46,898 bases of DNA from Prevotella sp. UBA3675 (lineage in GTDB: Bacteria > Bacteroidota > Bacteroidia > Bacteroidales > Bacteroidaceae), in contig DFJI01000031.1 in NCBI GenBank assembly GCA_002372235.1, positions 1 to 46,898 of the forward strand, written 5' to 3'. Within the stretch, counting starts at the first letter, position 1. The number at the start of each line of letters is the position of its first letter. The translations under genes and the position numbers were made by a program. The notes beneath the pieces were generated by a model. The model had not been told where the DNA came from. It saw only the letters and a list, made by a program, of their open reading frames with translations, and searched no databases. This document shows, one piece after another, positions 22,494 through 32,731 of this stretch.

Positions 22494-25271
22494 ATGAAGC
22501 GAAAAACTATCTTAAAGCAAGGACGACGGATGGCGATTGCTGCCTGCTCGCTGCTGATAGGAGCCAGTGCGCTACACTCGTGCAAGGACGAAAACCACGA
22601 GGCACTCACTGGTCAGCCCGAGTGGTTGGGCAACTCTATCTATGAGCAGCTGCAAGAAAGCGGCAATTACACCAACATGCTGCGCCTGATCGACGACCTT
22701 GGTCAAACAGATGTGCTGAGACAGACTGGCTCGAAGACCATCTTCCCCGCCGACGATGATGCTTTCAATCAGTGGTTCAGCAGTAACCAATGGGGCATTC
22801 GCTCCTACGACCAGTTGTCGCTGGCCCGTAAGAAGCTGATGCTGAAAAATGCCATGATTGACAATGCCTACCTCATCGCCCTGATGTCGAACGTGAGCGG
22901 CAATCCCCCACAGGAAGGCAAGGCCATGCGCCGACTCACCTCAACCAGCCCCTACGACTCGGTCTATATGATGCCGGTTGAGAAGATGCCACAGACTAAG
23001 TACTGGAAAGAACTGCGCGATGCCGGAAAGCCCGTGCCTATGTTCCTCTCCACACAGGCAGCACCCATGATTCACTTCCTGCCTGCTTTCATGAAGAGCA
23101 ACAAGATTACCGACAGCGACCTGGCCATTCTCACCAACCACGAGTCGAACTCTATCAACGATGCCTGGATCAACGGCAAGAAGGTCATTGAGGCCGACAT
23201 CACCTGCAAGAACGGCTATATACATAAGGTGAACGGCGTGGTGGAGTCGTCGCCCAGCATGGCTGAGCTGCTGCGCCAGCGCCCGGAGCTCTCCACATGG
23301 TCAAAAATGCTGGACCGCTTCTCGGCTCCCTACACACGCGACGTGGCCGACATGACCGTGGAGTACAACCGTATGAACGGCACAAACACCACCTGCTACC
23401 TGATGAAATACTTCAACCGCCAGGATGGTGTAACACTGAACAAGAACACGGTCTATTATGCCCCCGACGGTATTGAGACCATTGGTAAAGACGAGCTGCT
23501 GCCATTCGACCCGGGCAAGACCACTTACATGTACTCGAACACCATGGGCTACGACATGCACTATGATGCCGGTGCCATGATTGTTCCTACGAACGAGGCC
23601 GTAGAGGCTTGGTGGAACAACGAGGGTCGCGACCTGAAGGACGAGTACAAGGTGCTCGACTCAGTGCCTGCCAGCACCATTGCCTCACTGCTCAACGTCA
23701 ACATGCTCTCTGTGTTCACCGAAGCCGTGCCTTCTAAGTTCAAGCAGGTGCTCAACGATGCCAAGGAAGAGCTGGGCATCAAGCCTGAGAACGTGAAAGC
23801 CTGCTACATGGGCTGCAACGGTGTGGTCTATGTGGTTGACAAGGTGTTCGCTCCGGCTGAGTTCGCCTCAGTGGTCTATCCTGCACTGGCTCACACCTCA
23901 CAGATGAACGTGCTCTACTGGGCCATCGACAATCTTGACTTCAAGCCCTACCTGCTCTCTATGGAGGCTGAATATGCCTTCCTGATTCCCACCAACGAGG
24001 CCATGAAGAACTACATCGACCCCTCGTCGTATGGCAAGACAGGTGATGGCGGCGTGGAGTCGCCCACAGGCTTCGAGTTCTTCTATCAGACCAGCTCGAA
24101 GCGCCCCTTCGTGAACCGTTACGTCACTTCCGTCAGCAATGACGGCACCATCACCAAAGTGACGCTCGACACCAAGCAGCTGGATCAGAACACGCTTGGC
24201 TACAACATCATCAACAACCTGTTCAACGACATGCTCGACCAGTTCATCATCGTGCTGCCTTCGGGCGGCAAGGGTGCCAGCAACAAGAAGCTGGAGAACT
24301 ATGTGGCTGAGGGCTATCACTACTTCAAGACCAAGGGCGGCACACTGATCTATGCCGACATGGTCAACGGCAAGCCCGCATTTGCCGGAGCATGGCAGCT
24401 GGCTCACCAGAAGAAACTGATTCCCACGACTGAGGTCTATAAGAAGGACAACGGCTCGTCATATCAGCTGGAGGAGCAAGTGCCCATGTCGTCACAGAAC
24501 ACGCTCTATCTGCTGCTCAGCCAGCACAGCGAATACTCGAACTTCCTGAAGCTCCTGCAGAACGACTATAGCGACCTGCTGAAAGTGAAGCAAGGAAACT
24601 ATAATGCCGGCTCCACAGCCTTAGGCAGCCAGAACTTCCGCCTGTTCGACAACTACAACTACACGGTGTTCGTACCTTCAAACGAGGCCATCACCGACCT
24701 GATGAAACGCAAGGTGCTGCCCACATGGCACGAGCTGGAAATGGCCGACACACTCAAGTATGGAACCGACGACAAGACAGGCGTGCTGGACAGCATCATC
24801 CTGGCTGAGCACTGGGCCCCGCTTGACAAGAACGGCAATCCCAACATCACCGACAAGCTGCGCGACTCGGTGAAGGTGGCCATCCGCAATGTGTTCACCA
24901 ACTTTGTGCGCTATCATGTGCAAGACCGCTCAGTGGCCGTAGGCATGGCTCCCGACCCCACTATGGTGGGCAACAACTATGAGAGCATGCTGCGCAACCC
25001 CGCTACAGGCCGTTTCTTCCCACTCACTACGATCAGCACGCCCAGCAACATGACGGTGACCGACGTAAGCGGAAAGACACATAATATAGTAAAGGCCGAC
25101 GGACTGTATAACAACATCGTGCGCGAGTTCTGGTTTGAAGGCACCGAGGAGAAGGCGCGCCTCATCATGTCGAGCGACGCAGTGGTACACCTCATCGACA
25201 ATGGTGCGCTCATGTCCACCAAATCGCCTAAGACCTGGCAGCAGACCGTGAAGGAATATTTAAAACGCTAA
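22494..25271 (+). CDS. Multi-fasciclin-domain lipoprotein (first gene of the operon)
   Basis: A 925-aa lipoprotein with signal peptide and lipobox LHSC (Cys30). It shows about four FAS1-like modules, recognised by the recurrent [F/V]xPxxxAF-type box: TIFPADDDAFNQWF (residues about 80-95), AMIVPTNEAVEAWW (about 360), YAFLIPTNEAMKNYI (about 490) and YTVFVPSNEAITDLM (about 725). FAS1 domains usually mediate adhesion or protein-protein contacts. The other proteins of the operon are two SusC/SusD pairs and two more fasciclin lipoproteins, so it may form an accessory surface subunit of a SusCD importer. No catalytic motif is visible. It begins after an uninformative leader and ends 19 bp before the first susC. 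Confidence 0.85.
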   Translation: MKRKTILKQGRRMAIAACSLLIGASALHSCKDENHEALTGQPEWLGNSIYEQLQESGNYTNMLRLIDDLGQTDVLRQTGSKTIFPADDDAFNQWFSSNQWGIRSYDQLSLARKKLMLKNAMIDNAYLIALMSNVSGNPPQEGKAMRRLTSTSPYDSVYMMPVEKMPQTKYWKELRDAGKPVPMFLSTQAAPMIHFLPAFMKSNKITDSDLAILTNHESNSINDAWINGKKVIEADITCKNGYIHKVNGVVESSPSMAELLRQRPELSTWSKMLDRFSAPYTRDVADMTVEYNRMNGTNTTCYLMKYFNRQDGVTLNKNTVYYAPDGIETIGKDELLPFDPGKTTYMYSNTMGYDMHYDAGAMIVPTNEAVEAWWNNEGRDLKDEYKVLDSVPASTIASLLNVNMLSVFTEAVPSKFKQVLNDAKEELGIKPENVKACYMGCNGVVYVVDKVFAPAEFASVVYPALAHTSQMNVLYWAIDNLDFKPYLLSMEAEYAFLIPTNEAMKNYIDPSSYGKTGDGGVESPTGFEFFYQTSSKRPFVNRYVTSVSNDGTITKVTLDTKQLDQNTLGYNIINNLFNDMLDQFIIVLPSGGKGASNKKLENYVAEGYHYFKTKGGTLIYADMVNGKPAFAGAWQLAHQKKLIPTTEVYKKDNGSSYQLEEQVPMSSQNTLYLLLSQHSEYSNFLKLLQNDYSDLLKVKQGNYNAGSTALGSQNFRLFDNYNYTVFVPSNEAITDLMKRKVLPTWHELEMADTLKYGTDDKTGVLDSIILAEHWAPLDKNGNPNITDKLRDSVKVAIRNVFTNFVRYHVQDRSVAVGMAPDPTMVGNNYESMLRNPATGRFFPLTTISTPSNMTVTDVSGKTHNIVKADGLYNNIVREFWFEGTEEKARLIMSSDAVVHLIDNGALMSTKSPKTWQQTVKEYLKR

Positions 25272-25273
25272 TG

Positions 25274-25280
25274 AAGGAGG
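25274..25280 (+). promoter_or_regulatory. Shine-Dalgarno site AAGGAGG before the first susC
   Basis: AAGGAGG ends 10 nt before ATG 25291. A strong match to the anti-SD is uncommon in Bacteroidetes and absent from the other genes of this operon, so the first SusC may be translated more efficiently. Confidence 0.6.
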
Positions 25281-25290
25281 AACCTAACGT

Positions 25291-28200
25291 ATGAAAATAC
25301 TAAAATCCATTATACTGACCATGCTGCTGTTGCTCGCAACGACAGCCGGCGCACAGACGATCTCGTCGGTGCATGGTACCATAAGCGACGATATGGGCCC
25401 GCTGATGGGTGCTACAGTCGTAGAAATTGACGGCAACGGCCGTATCATAGAATCAGCACTCACCGACCTGAATGGTAACTTCACCATGAAGGTGCGCAAT
25501 GACAAGGATAAGATCCGCTTCAGCTACGTGGGCTTGAAGACAGTCACACTGCCCATCAACAAGACTACTTTCAACCTGAAGCTGGAATCGGCTACTCAAC
25601 TGAAGGAAGTGGTGGTGAAATCGAAGAAGCGTGCCACAGGCAACGGACTGCCTATCCCTGAGAAAGAAATCTCATACGCCTCGCAGACCATCTCGATGAA
25701 GGAGTTCGAGGGTCTGGGCATCACTTCAGTGGATGAAGCCCTGCAAGGCCGTATCGCCGGTCTCGACATCGTGGGCGGCGGCGACCTGGGTAAAGGCTCG
25801 ACCATGCGCCTGCGTGGTGTGGGCTCACTCTCCTCGCTCACCGATCCCAACCCGCTGATCGTGGTCGATGGCAACATCCGTGAGGTGAACCTCGACAACT
25901 TCGACATGGCTGGTGCCAACGACGAGAAGTTTGCCGAGCTGCTGAACATCAACCCTGAGGACATTGCCTCTATCACCGTGAAGAAAGACGCTGCCGCTAC
26001 GGCCATCTACGGTTCGCAGGGCGGTAACGGTGTGATCGAGCTGACCACCAAGCGTGGCGTGCGCGGCAAACCGAAACTCACCTACTCGCTCAAGCTCACC
26101 GGCACCTATCAGCCAAAGGGCTATGACCTGCTGAACGGTGACGACTACACCATGCTCCTCAAGGAGAGCTATTTCAACCCGCTGCAGAACGACAACGCAG
26201 CCAGCCAAACGACAATCCCTGAGATCAACTATCTGGGCGATGAGTTCTCGGAGTGGCGCCAGTATCGCGACAATACCGACTGGCGCGACGCAGTGACCAA
26301 GATGGGTCTGCGCCAGAACCACTACATCACCATCTCGGGCGGTGGTGAGAAGGCGGCCTTCCGCATCGGCGGCGGCTTCGACCATGAGACTGGTACGATG
26401 CTGGAGCAGAAGCTGAACCGCTTCTCAACCCGCGTGAACCTGGACTACAACATCAGTGAGCGCATCCGCGTGCAGACCAACTTCGCGCTGACCTACACCA
26501 AGAACAACATGAACAGCGACGACCTGCTGGCCATCGCATTGAAGAAGATGCCTAACATGAGCATCTATGAGAAGGACCCTGTGACGGGTGAGAACACATC
26601 TAACTACTACAACATGCTGCAGGACGGTCGCTACATCGGCTCTGAGGTGTTCAAGGACGACCAGCGCACATACGTGAACCCCGTGGCTTCGGCTTACCTG
26701 GCCAAGAACCAGCGTCGCACCTACGACATGTCGCCTGAGTTGGTGATCAACTACAAGCTCTTAGGCATGGACGAGGACCACTGGCAGTTAGACTGGCGCG
26801 GATCGGTCTATATGAACATCTTCAACCAGTACGACGACAAGTTCTATCCGCAGGAGCTGCGCACCGTGCGCTACGAGGACGGTGTGAACACCACGTATGT
26901 AGGTTCATCGAAGAGCGTATCGTTCAACACCAAGCAGACACTGACCCTGATTCCTTCGTTCCCCAACAAGAATCACTCAGCCATGCTGTTAGGACGCTTC
27001 GAACTGACCTCAGGCTCATCGAGCAGCCAGGGCACCAGCGGCAAGGGCCTGCCCTCAACCGACGGAGCCATTGTAAGCCCGACAGCCGGTGGCGTGATCA
27101 CCGACGTGAACTCAGGCTACAACCAGTGGCGCTCTATGTACTACACGCTGTCAGCTCACTATGCCTTCAAGGAGCGCTACGTGATTGATGCTACTGTCCG
27201 TGTGGATGGAACCACTAAGTTCGGTCCGAACAACCGCTGGGGCTACTTCCCCTCAGTGTCACTGCGCTGGAACGCGATTGAAGAGCCCTTCATGAAGTGG
27301 GCCAAGCCCGTTCTCTCGATGCTGGCCGTTCGTCCCAGCTGGGGTGTGGTGGGTCGCCAGCCTAATCAGAACTATCTTTACACTTCGAAGTATGGCTATT
27401 CAGACCGCTACATTGACATGAGCTCAATGGTGCCCCTCAACATTCGCCTCACCAACCTGAAGTGGGAGAAGACCACAAGCTACAACTTAGGCGTGGACCT
27501 GGGCTTCATGGACGATCGACTGAAGCTGACCTTCGAAATCTATCATCAGACCACGTCGGACATGCTGATGGGCAACTACCGCGTGCCTTCGAACACGGGC
27601 TTTGCTACCATTCCCTATCGCAACACTGGTAAGATGCGCAACATCGGTTGGGAGTTCCATATCGATACCTATAAGCTCATCAAGGCCGGCAAGTTCTTCA
27701 TGGACCTGAATGCCAACTTCGGTAACAACAAGAACGAGCTGCTCGAGATGGATGAGTCTATCCTCGAAAGTCTGAACTCGAAATATGGCTATAACAACGC
27801 CGAGTGGCTGCGCCGCGTTCAACTGCACAACCCGCTGGGTGCCATCTATGGCTTTAAATATAAAGGTGTGTATCAGTACAACTACAACACCTTCCTGAAC
27901 ATGAGCAACGCTGAGCGCCAGCAGTTCCTGGCCGAGGGCAAGACAGCTCCTGTGGCTACCAATGCCGACGGCTCGCTGATTCTCGACTCTTACGGCAACC
28001 CCGTGCGCATGATGTTCGACTACACCAACGACGGTACCGGCAAGGACTATCGCTTCAACGGTGGCGACGCCATCTACGAGGACCTGAACCACGACGGTCA
28101 GATCAACGCACTCGACATCACCTATTTAGGTTCTTCGCTGCCCAAGCTGACGGGTGGCTTCGGCTTCAGTTTCAACTATGGCGACTGGCGACTTTCTACT

Positions 28201-28641
28201 CAGTTCACCTACCGCGTGGGCAACAAGATCCTGAACATGGCACGCCTGCATGCAGAAGCCATGACCGGCAACGACAACCAGAGCCAGGCCGTGAACTACC
28301 GCTGGCGTAAGGAAGGCGACGTGACCTCTATACCTCGCGCACTGAGAAACTCTACTGAGTTTACGGCTTACAACTCACTGGTCAGCGACCGCTTCGTGGA
28401 GGACGGTTCTTACCTGCGCATGAGCTATGCACAGCTGAACTACACCATCAACAAGAAGCACCTGAAGTGGATTGGCCTTAGCCGCATTGCCATCTATGCC
28501 AGTATCAACAACCCGTTCGTCATCACGAAATACACGGGTGTTGACCCCGACATCGTGCAGTCTGGCTTTGATCCCGCTATCGACAATGCCCAGACACCGC
28601 GCTCGCGCTCTTACACACTGGGTCTGACCATTGACTTCTAA
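25291..28641 (+). CDS. SusC/RagA-family TonB-linked outer-membrane protein (first pair)
   Basis: A 1116-aa outer-membrane importer. The signal peptide MKILKSIILTMLLLLATTAG is followed by a carboxypeptidase-regulatory-like domain (VHGTISDDMGPLMGATVVEI, about 27-105). The plug has the hallmark SusC motif region RLRGVGSL...PLIVVDG and ITVKKDAAATAIYGSQGGNG. The large barrel ends in RSYTLGLTIDF. A calcium-loop-like DLNHDGQINALD motif lies near residue 930, as in many SusC proteins. It works with the SusD-like lipoprotein encoded 75 bp downstream. The ligand cannot be deduced: the operon has no glycosidase, lyase or peptidase. No anti-sigma or hybrid two-component regulator is next to it. Confidence 0.95.
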   Translation: MKILKSIILTMLLLLATTAGAQTISSVHGTISDDMGPLMGATVVEIDGNGRIIESALTDLNGNFTMKVRNDKDKIRFSYVGLKTVTLPINKTTFNLKLESATQLKEVVVKSKKRATGNGLPIPEKEISYASQTISMKEFEGLGITSVDEALQGRIAGLDIVGGGDLGKGSTMRLRGVGSLSSLTDPNPLIVVDGNIREVNLDNFDMAGANDEKFAELLNINPEDIASITVKKDAAATAIYGSQGGNGVIELTTKRGVRGKPKLTYSLKLTGTYQPKGYDLLNGDDYTMLLKESYFNPLQNDNAASQTTIPEINYLGDEFSEWRQYRDNTDWRDAVTKMGLRQNHYITISGGGEKAAFRIGGGFDHETGTMLEQKLNRFSTRVNLDYNISERIRVQTNFALTYTKNNMNSDDLLAIALKKMPNMSIYEKDPVTGENTSNYYNMLQDGRYIGSEVFKDDQRTYVNPVASAYLAKNQRRTYDMSPELVINYKLLGMDEDHWQLDWRGSVYMNIFNQYDDKFYPQELRTVRYEDGVNTTYVGSSKSVSFNTKQTLTLIPSFPNKNHSAMLLGRFELTSGSSSSQGTSGKGLPSTDGAIVSPTAGGVITDVNSGYNQWRSMYYTLSAHYAFKERYVIDATVRVDGTTKFGPNNRWGYFPSVSLRWNAIEEPFMKWAKPVLSMLAVRPSWGVVGRQPNQNYLYTSKYGYSDRYIDMSSMVPLNIRLTNLKWEKTTSYNLGVDLGFMDDRLKLTFEIYHQTTSDMLMGNYRVPSNTGFATIPYRNTGKMRNIGWEFHIDTYKLIKAGKFFMDLNANFGNNKNELLEMDESILESLNSKYGYNNAEWLRRVQLHNPLGAIYGFKYKGVYQYNYNTFLNMSNAERQQFLAEGKTAPVATNADGSLILDSYGNPVRMMFDYTNDGTGKDYRFNGGDAIYEDLNHDGQINALDITYLGSSLPKLTGGFGFSFNYGDWRLSTQFTYRVGNKILNMARLHAEAMTGNDNQSQAVNYRWRKEGDVTSIPRALRNSTEFTAYNSLVSDRFVEDGSYLRMSYAQLNYTINKKHLKWIGLSRIAIYASINNPFVITKYTGVDPDIVQSGFDPAIDNAQTPRSRSYTLGLTIDF

Positions 28642-28716
28642 GAACAATCTCGTAAAAAACGTAATAGCGCAAAAGAAACGTCATTAACGTCACTAACGTA
28701 ATAACGAAAAGAAATT

Positions 28717-30486
28717 ATGAAGAAAATCATTTATAATATAATAAGTGCCGCTTGCTTAGCCATTCCCTTGGCTTCGTGCAGTGACTTCCTTGAAATCAAG
28801 CCGCAGAACGAGATTGTCTTGGAAGACTTCTGGACTGAGAAAGCCGACGTTGACAATATGGTGACAGGCTGCTATGCTGCACTGGAGAGCGATGCCGCCG
28901 TTCGCAGGATGATGATGTGGGGCGAGTTCCGCAGCGACAACGTGATGGCCGGTATCGACACGCAGAAAGACATCAACCTCTACAACGTGTTCCGCGAGAA
29001 CATCACGCCCAAGAACTGGTACACCAACTGGAGCGTGTTCTATCAGGTCATCAACCGTTGCAACACCATCATCAAGTATGCACCCGAGGTGGCTCAGCGC
29101 GACCCAGCCTACAGCAACAGTGAGGTGCAAGCCACCATCGCTGAGGTGTCAGCACTGCGCGACCTGTGCTACTTCTACCTGATTCGCACGTTCCGCGACG
29201 TGCCTTACACCACGGAGGCATTTACCGACGACGATCAGGAGATGCAGTTGGAGGCAACACCGTTCTACACGGTATTGGGTTATCTGATTGCCGACTTGGA
29301 GAGCGTGAAGAGTAAAGCCATCAAGCGCTATCCCGAGACGCAGAAAGCATATCAGACAGGCCGCATCACGCAGGATGCCATCAATGCCATGCTCTGCGAG
29401 ATGTATCTCTGGAACAAAGACTATGCAAACTGCATTCGCTGTGCCGACGAGGTGATTAAGTCGAAGAAAGACCAGGCTGAAGAAGAGCGCCTCAAGAATG
29501 GCAAGTCTATTCCTGCCAGTGAACAGAGACTGGAAGGCTATCCTTTGGTGAACAACTTTGTCTCTGGCACTATTTTCGGCGGTGCTTTCAACGAGATCTT
29601 TACAAAGGGAAACAGTCGCGAGACCATCTTCGAACTGGTGTTCGACAACAACGAGGCCGGCAACACCATGCCGAGCAACGCAGCTGCCGGTGAGTGGTAC
29701 GGCAATGCTGTCAACCCCGGACGAGTAGCTGCAGGTAGCGCCATCACCGAAGATGCCGAGGCCGACGAGAACAAGCGCACCATCTTCCAGGGCGTGAACA
29801 AGAAACTTGACGCACGCATCTACTTCAACCTGCTGGGCGGTAGCAGCACCATTAGCAAGATGGTATATCGCTCAGTACTCGTTGATGCATCCTCTTCCAC
29901 ACCTACCGTTGCATACAGCAATCCTTACAACTATGCCAAGATTAACAATGTAGAGCATTGGTACAATAGCAGCAACTGGATTATCTACCGCTTGAGCGAC
30001 ATCATGCTGCTCAAGGCCGAGGCTCTCTGCCAGCTCATGCGCGAAGGCAACGATGCTGAGACGGAAGCCTACAACGCAAACATTGCCCGTCAGGCCTTCA
30101 CACTGGCCAATGTGGTGAACAAGCGTTCTTACTGCGTGGTAGATATCAAATCGACCAAGGACACGCTCGACTTCAACAACTACCAGACCAAGTCCGCACT
30201 GGAGGACCTCGTGATGCGCGAACGTCAGGTGGAACTCATGTTCGAGGGCAAGCGCTGGTACGACCTGGTGCGTCGCTCCATGCGCGATGGAAGAACCGAC
30301 GTGCTCTGCGAGGCCGTCAGCAAGCGTAATGGTCCTAACCCCACACTGGCCAGTAACTTCTTTGGCAACCCCAACTCCTGGCAGTGGGCTATCTTCTGGC
30401 CATACAACTACGAGGAGCTGATTGTGAACAAGAAGCTGAAGGCCAACCCGGCCTACGGCGACGGCAACACCAGCAATATTGAATAA
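28717..30486 (+). CDS. SusD/RagB-family nutrient-binding lipoprotein (first pair)
   Basis: A 589-aa surface lipoprotein that would cap the SusC barrel. Lipobox LASC (Cys21) is followed by SDFLEIKPQNEIVLEDFWT, the classic SusD start. TPR-like helices (SALRDLCYFYLIRTFRDVPY, then TTEAF) form the core. The C-terminal RagB signature is DLVMRERQVELMFEGKRWYD, then LVRRSM. The 75-bp gap from susC contains three short ACGT-centred direct repeats (28671-28707) but no evident promoter or terminator, so it is probably co-transcribed. The next gene starts 25 bp downstream. Confidence 0.95.
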   Translation: MKKIIYNIISAACLAIPLASCSDFLEIKPQNEIVLEDFWTEKADVDNMVTGCYAALESDAAVRRMMMWGEFRSDNVMAGIDTQKDINLYNVFRENITPKNWYTNWSVFYQVINRCNTIIKYAPEVAQRDPAYSNSEVQATIAEVSALRDLCYFYLIRTFRDVPYTTEAFTDDDQEMQLEATPFYTVLGYLIADLESVKSKAIKRYPETQKAYQTGRITQDAINAMLCEMYLWNKDYANCIRCADEVIKSKKDQAEEERLKNGKSIPASEQRLEGYPLVNNFVSGTIFGGAFNEIFTKGNSRETIFELVFDNNEAGNTMPSNAAAGEWYGNAVNPGRVAAGSAITEDAEADENKRTIFQGVNKKLDARIYFNLLGGSSTISKMVYRSVLVDASSSTPTVAYSNPYNYAKINNVEHWYNSSNWIIYRLSDIMLLKAEALCQLMREGNDAETEAYNANIARQAFTLANVVNKRSYCVVDIKSTKDTLDFNNYQTKSALEDLVMRERQVELMFEGKRWYDLVRRSMRDGRTDVLCEAVSKRNGPNPTLASNFFGNPNSWQWAIFWPYNYEELIVNKKLKANPAYGDGNTSNIE

Positions 30487-30511
30487 AAAATGACAACTAA
30501 AGACGACGAAT

Positions 30512-32695
30512 ATGAAACGCAACAAGAACATACGGTCGCTGCTGACCATTTTTTCACTGCTGGCACTTCTGATGCCACTGACTTTCAGCTGCTCCGACGA
30601 GCCTGAAGCAGAATATTTCTACACGTTCAAAGGCGAGATGATGAGCGACTACCTAAAGAATCGCTCACAATACAGCCAGTTTGCCAAGTGCGTGGAGCGT
30701 GCCCACCTGATGGATCTGCTCTCCACCTATGGTCACTACACCTGTCTGCTGCCTTCGAATGATGCCATGAGCGCATACCTGCAGAAGAAAGGACTGGCAT
30801 CGGTTGACCAGCTCAGCGATGCCGACTGCGACACCATCGCACGTACTCACCTGCTGGCCAATATGTATAGCACCATCGAGATGACGCAGGACCGTCTGCA
30901 GACGGCCAACTTCCTGGGTCGATATATCAGCACCAAGGTAGATACCGTATCGGTAGAGCACCGTGGTGAGATTATGCTGGAAGGTATTGCCTACATCTCT
31001 AACACGCTGAAGGACGACTCCGTGGAGAACGGTATCGTACAGCCCATCACGGCAGTGATTGAGAAGTCAACCAGCAACATTGCCTCGTTGCTGCGCGACG
31101 ACAAGAACCTGTCAATCTTCTATGAAGCCTTGGTGGCTACGGGCGTAGAAGACGAGATTCAGTTGGTGGTGGATCCCACCTACGACCGCAAGAACTACCC
31201 CTATTATGACTATCAGTCGCACACTTGGCCGGAGCGTGCATGGGTGCCCGACACCAAGAAATACGGCTACACCGTGTTTGCCGAGCCCGACGACCTGCTG
31301 AAGAAAGAGTTCGAGGACCGTGGCATCTCAACTGCCAACGGCTACCTGCGCGCACTCTACGACCTGGCATGCCAGGAGTACGATGACGTCTATCCCGGCG
31401 ACGTGTCAAATTCAGGCCACGACTTCGCTAACCTCAAGAGCGACGTGAACCCCCTGAAGCGATTCATGCGCTACCATATTCTGAACCGCTATGTGGCTGG
31501 TACCGACGACCTCACGGCTATGGAGATGAAAGCCGCCGACGGTAAGGAAGGCTTCGGCTTTGAGACCTCACTGGTGAACCCCACCGACTGGTATATGACC
31601 TTGCTGCCTCACACCATGATGAAGGTGGAGCGCATGACACGCCGTAACATCAACAAGACGAAGTCGCCGCTGCGCGAAGGCAATGCCGTGAAGGGCGACC
31701 ACTACCTGAACCGCCGCTATGAGACCCTAAAGGACGGTACCGAGTACAAATACGAAGGTGCCCACGTCATCAATGTCACTGGTCAGTATGACGACGGCAA
31801 GGACAAGGTATCTGATGCACTGAACGGTCACTACTTCTATGTCGATCAGATTGTAAGCTTCAACAGCGACGTACAGAACATCATTCAAAACGTGCGTATC
31901 CGCATGGACTTCTCGGCCATCTTCCCCGAGGTGATGACCAACGATATGCGCCTCAAGGGCGACCCCTATAGCGACGATACACGTAAGCGTGCCGATGGCA
32001 GCAGCGAGAACTTCCGCGACGAGTCTTCTACACCTAAGAACGGCCGCAACTTCTACTTCCCCGACGGCTATCTGGATGGTGTGACTTTCTCCAGCAACTG
32101 CTACTTGGTGATGCGCCGCCCCCACATCAACTTCTGGTCATGGCAGGGCGACGAGTGGAACATGTTCGGTGACTACGACATCACCTTCCGCATTCCGCCA
32201 GTACCTGTATCAGGCGACTATCAGCTGCGCTTAGGCTTCTGTGCACTGGAGACCCGTGGTGTGATGCAAGTCTATTTCGACGGCATTGCACAGGGCATTC
32301 CCCTTGACATGACAAAGACCCTGAACTCTGACTACTATCTGGGCACACGCTTCGACGGTGACGAGTCGGCCAATGCCTACGATAAGCGTAGCGACGAGGA
32401 CAAGGCCGACGAGCAAAAGGTGCTGAAGAACCTGGGTGCCTACCGTGCCCCGCGTTCAACTTACCACTTCAACTCCAGCGGTACCAAGTACTACTTTGTA
32501 GGAACCAACGGTGTGTATCGCCGAATTCTCTGTCAGACCTATATCGACAAAGACACCGACCACTATCTGCGCTTCCGCGTGGCCAGCAATGGTAAGCAGG
32601 GTAACAACAACGAGTTCATGCTCGACTACCTTGAGATTGTTCCAAAGAGTGTCTATTCCGTTGACGGCGACGGCGAGATGGAGGACGATTTGTAA
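30512..32695 (+). CDS. Fasciclin-domain lipoprotein with C-terminal beta-sandwich domain
   Basis: A 727-aa lipoprotein (lipobox FSC, Cys27). An N-terminal fasciclin-like module (YSQFAKCVERAHLMDLLSTY, GHYTCLLPSNDAMSAYL) and a second, more divergent one (NLSIFYEALVATGVEDEIQL ... YGYTVFAEPDDLLKKEF) occupy about the first 300 residues. The C-terminal third (INFWSWQGDEWNMFGDYDIT, then FRIPPVPVSGDYQLRLGF) looks like a carbohydrate-binding-type beta sandwich, ending in an acidic tail (DGDGEMEDDL). It follows the first SusC/SusD pair by 25 bp and precedes another fasciclin protein by 36 bp. The SusD position and fasciclin modules suggest a surface accessory protein of the importer; ligand unknown. 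Confidence 0.82.
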   Translation: MKRNKNIRSLLTIFSLLALLMPLTFSCSDEPEAEYFYTFKGEMMSDYLKNRSQYSQFAKCVERAHLMDLLSTYGHYTCLLPSNDAMSAYLQKKGLASVDQLSDADCDTIARTHLLANMYSTIEMTQDRLQTANFLGRYISTKVDTVSVEHRGEIMLEGIAYISNTLKDDSVENGIVQPITAVIEKSTSNIASLLRDDKNLSIFYEALVATGVEDEIQLVVDPTYDRKNYPYYDYQSHTWPERAWVPDTKKYGYTVFAEPDDLLKKEFEDRGISTANGYLRALYDLACQEYDDVYPGDVSNSGHDFANLKSDVNPLKRFMRYHILNRYVAGTDDLTAMEMKAADGKEGFGFETSLVNPTDWYMTLLPHTMMKVERMTRRNINKTKSPLREGNAVKGDHYLNRRYETLKDGTEYKYEGAHVINVTGQYDDGKDKVSDALNGHYFYVDQIVSFNSDVQNIIQNVRIRMDFSAIFPEVMTNDMRLKGDPYSDDTRKRADGSSENFRDESSTPKNGRNFYFPDGYLDGVTFSSNCYLVMRRPHINFWSWQGDEWNMFGDYDITFRIPPVPVSGDYQLRLGFCALETRGVMQVYFDGIAQGIPLDMTKTLNSDYYLGTRFDGDESANAYDKRSDEDKADEQKVLKNLGAYRAPRSTYHFNSSGTKYYFVGTNGVYRRILCQTYIDKDTDHYLRFRVASNGKQGNNNEFMLDYLEIVPKSVYSVDGDGEMEDDL

Positions 32696-32731
32696 GAAGC
32701 TTTATCAATAATCAATACATATTAATCATAT

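Noticed and set aside
28671..28707. ACGT-centred direct repeats between first susC and susD as an operator
   Set aside because: Three copies with 9-10-bp period are suggestive, but too short and A/T-rich to support a regulatory call.
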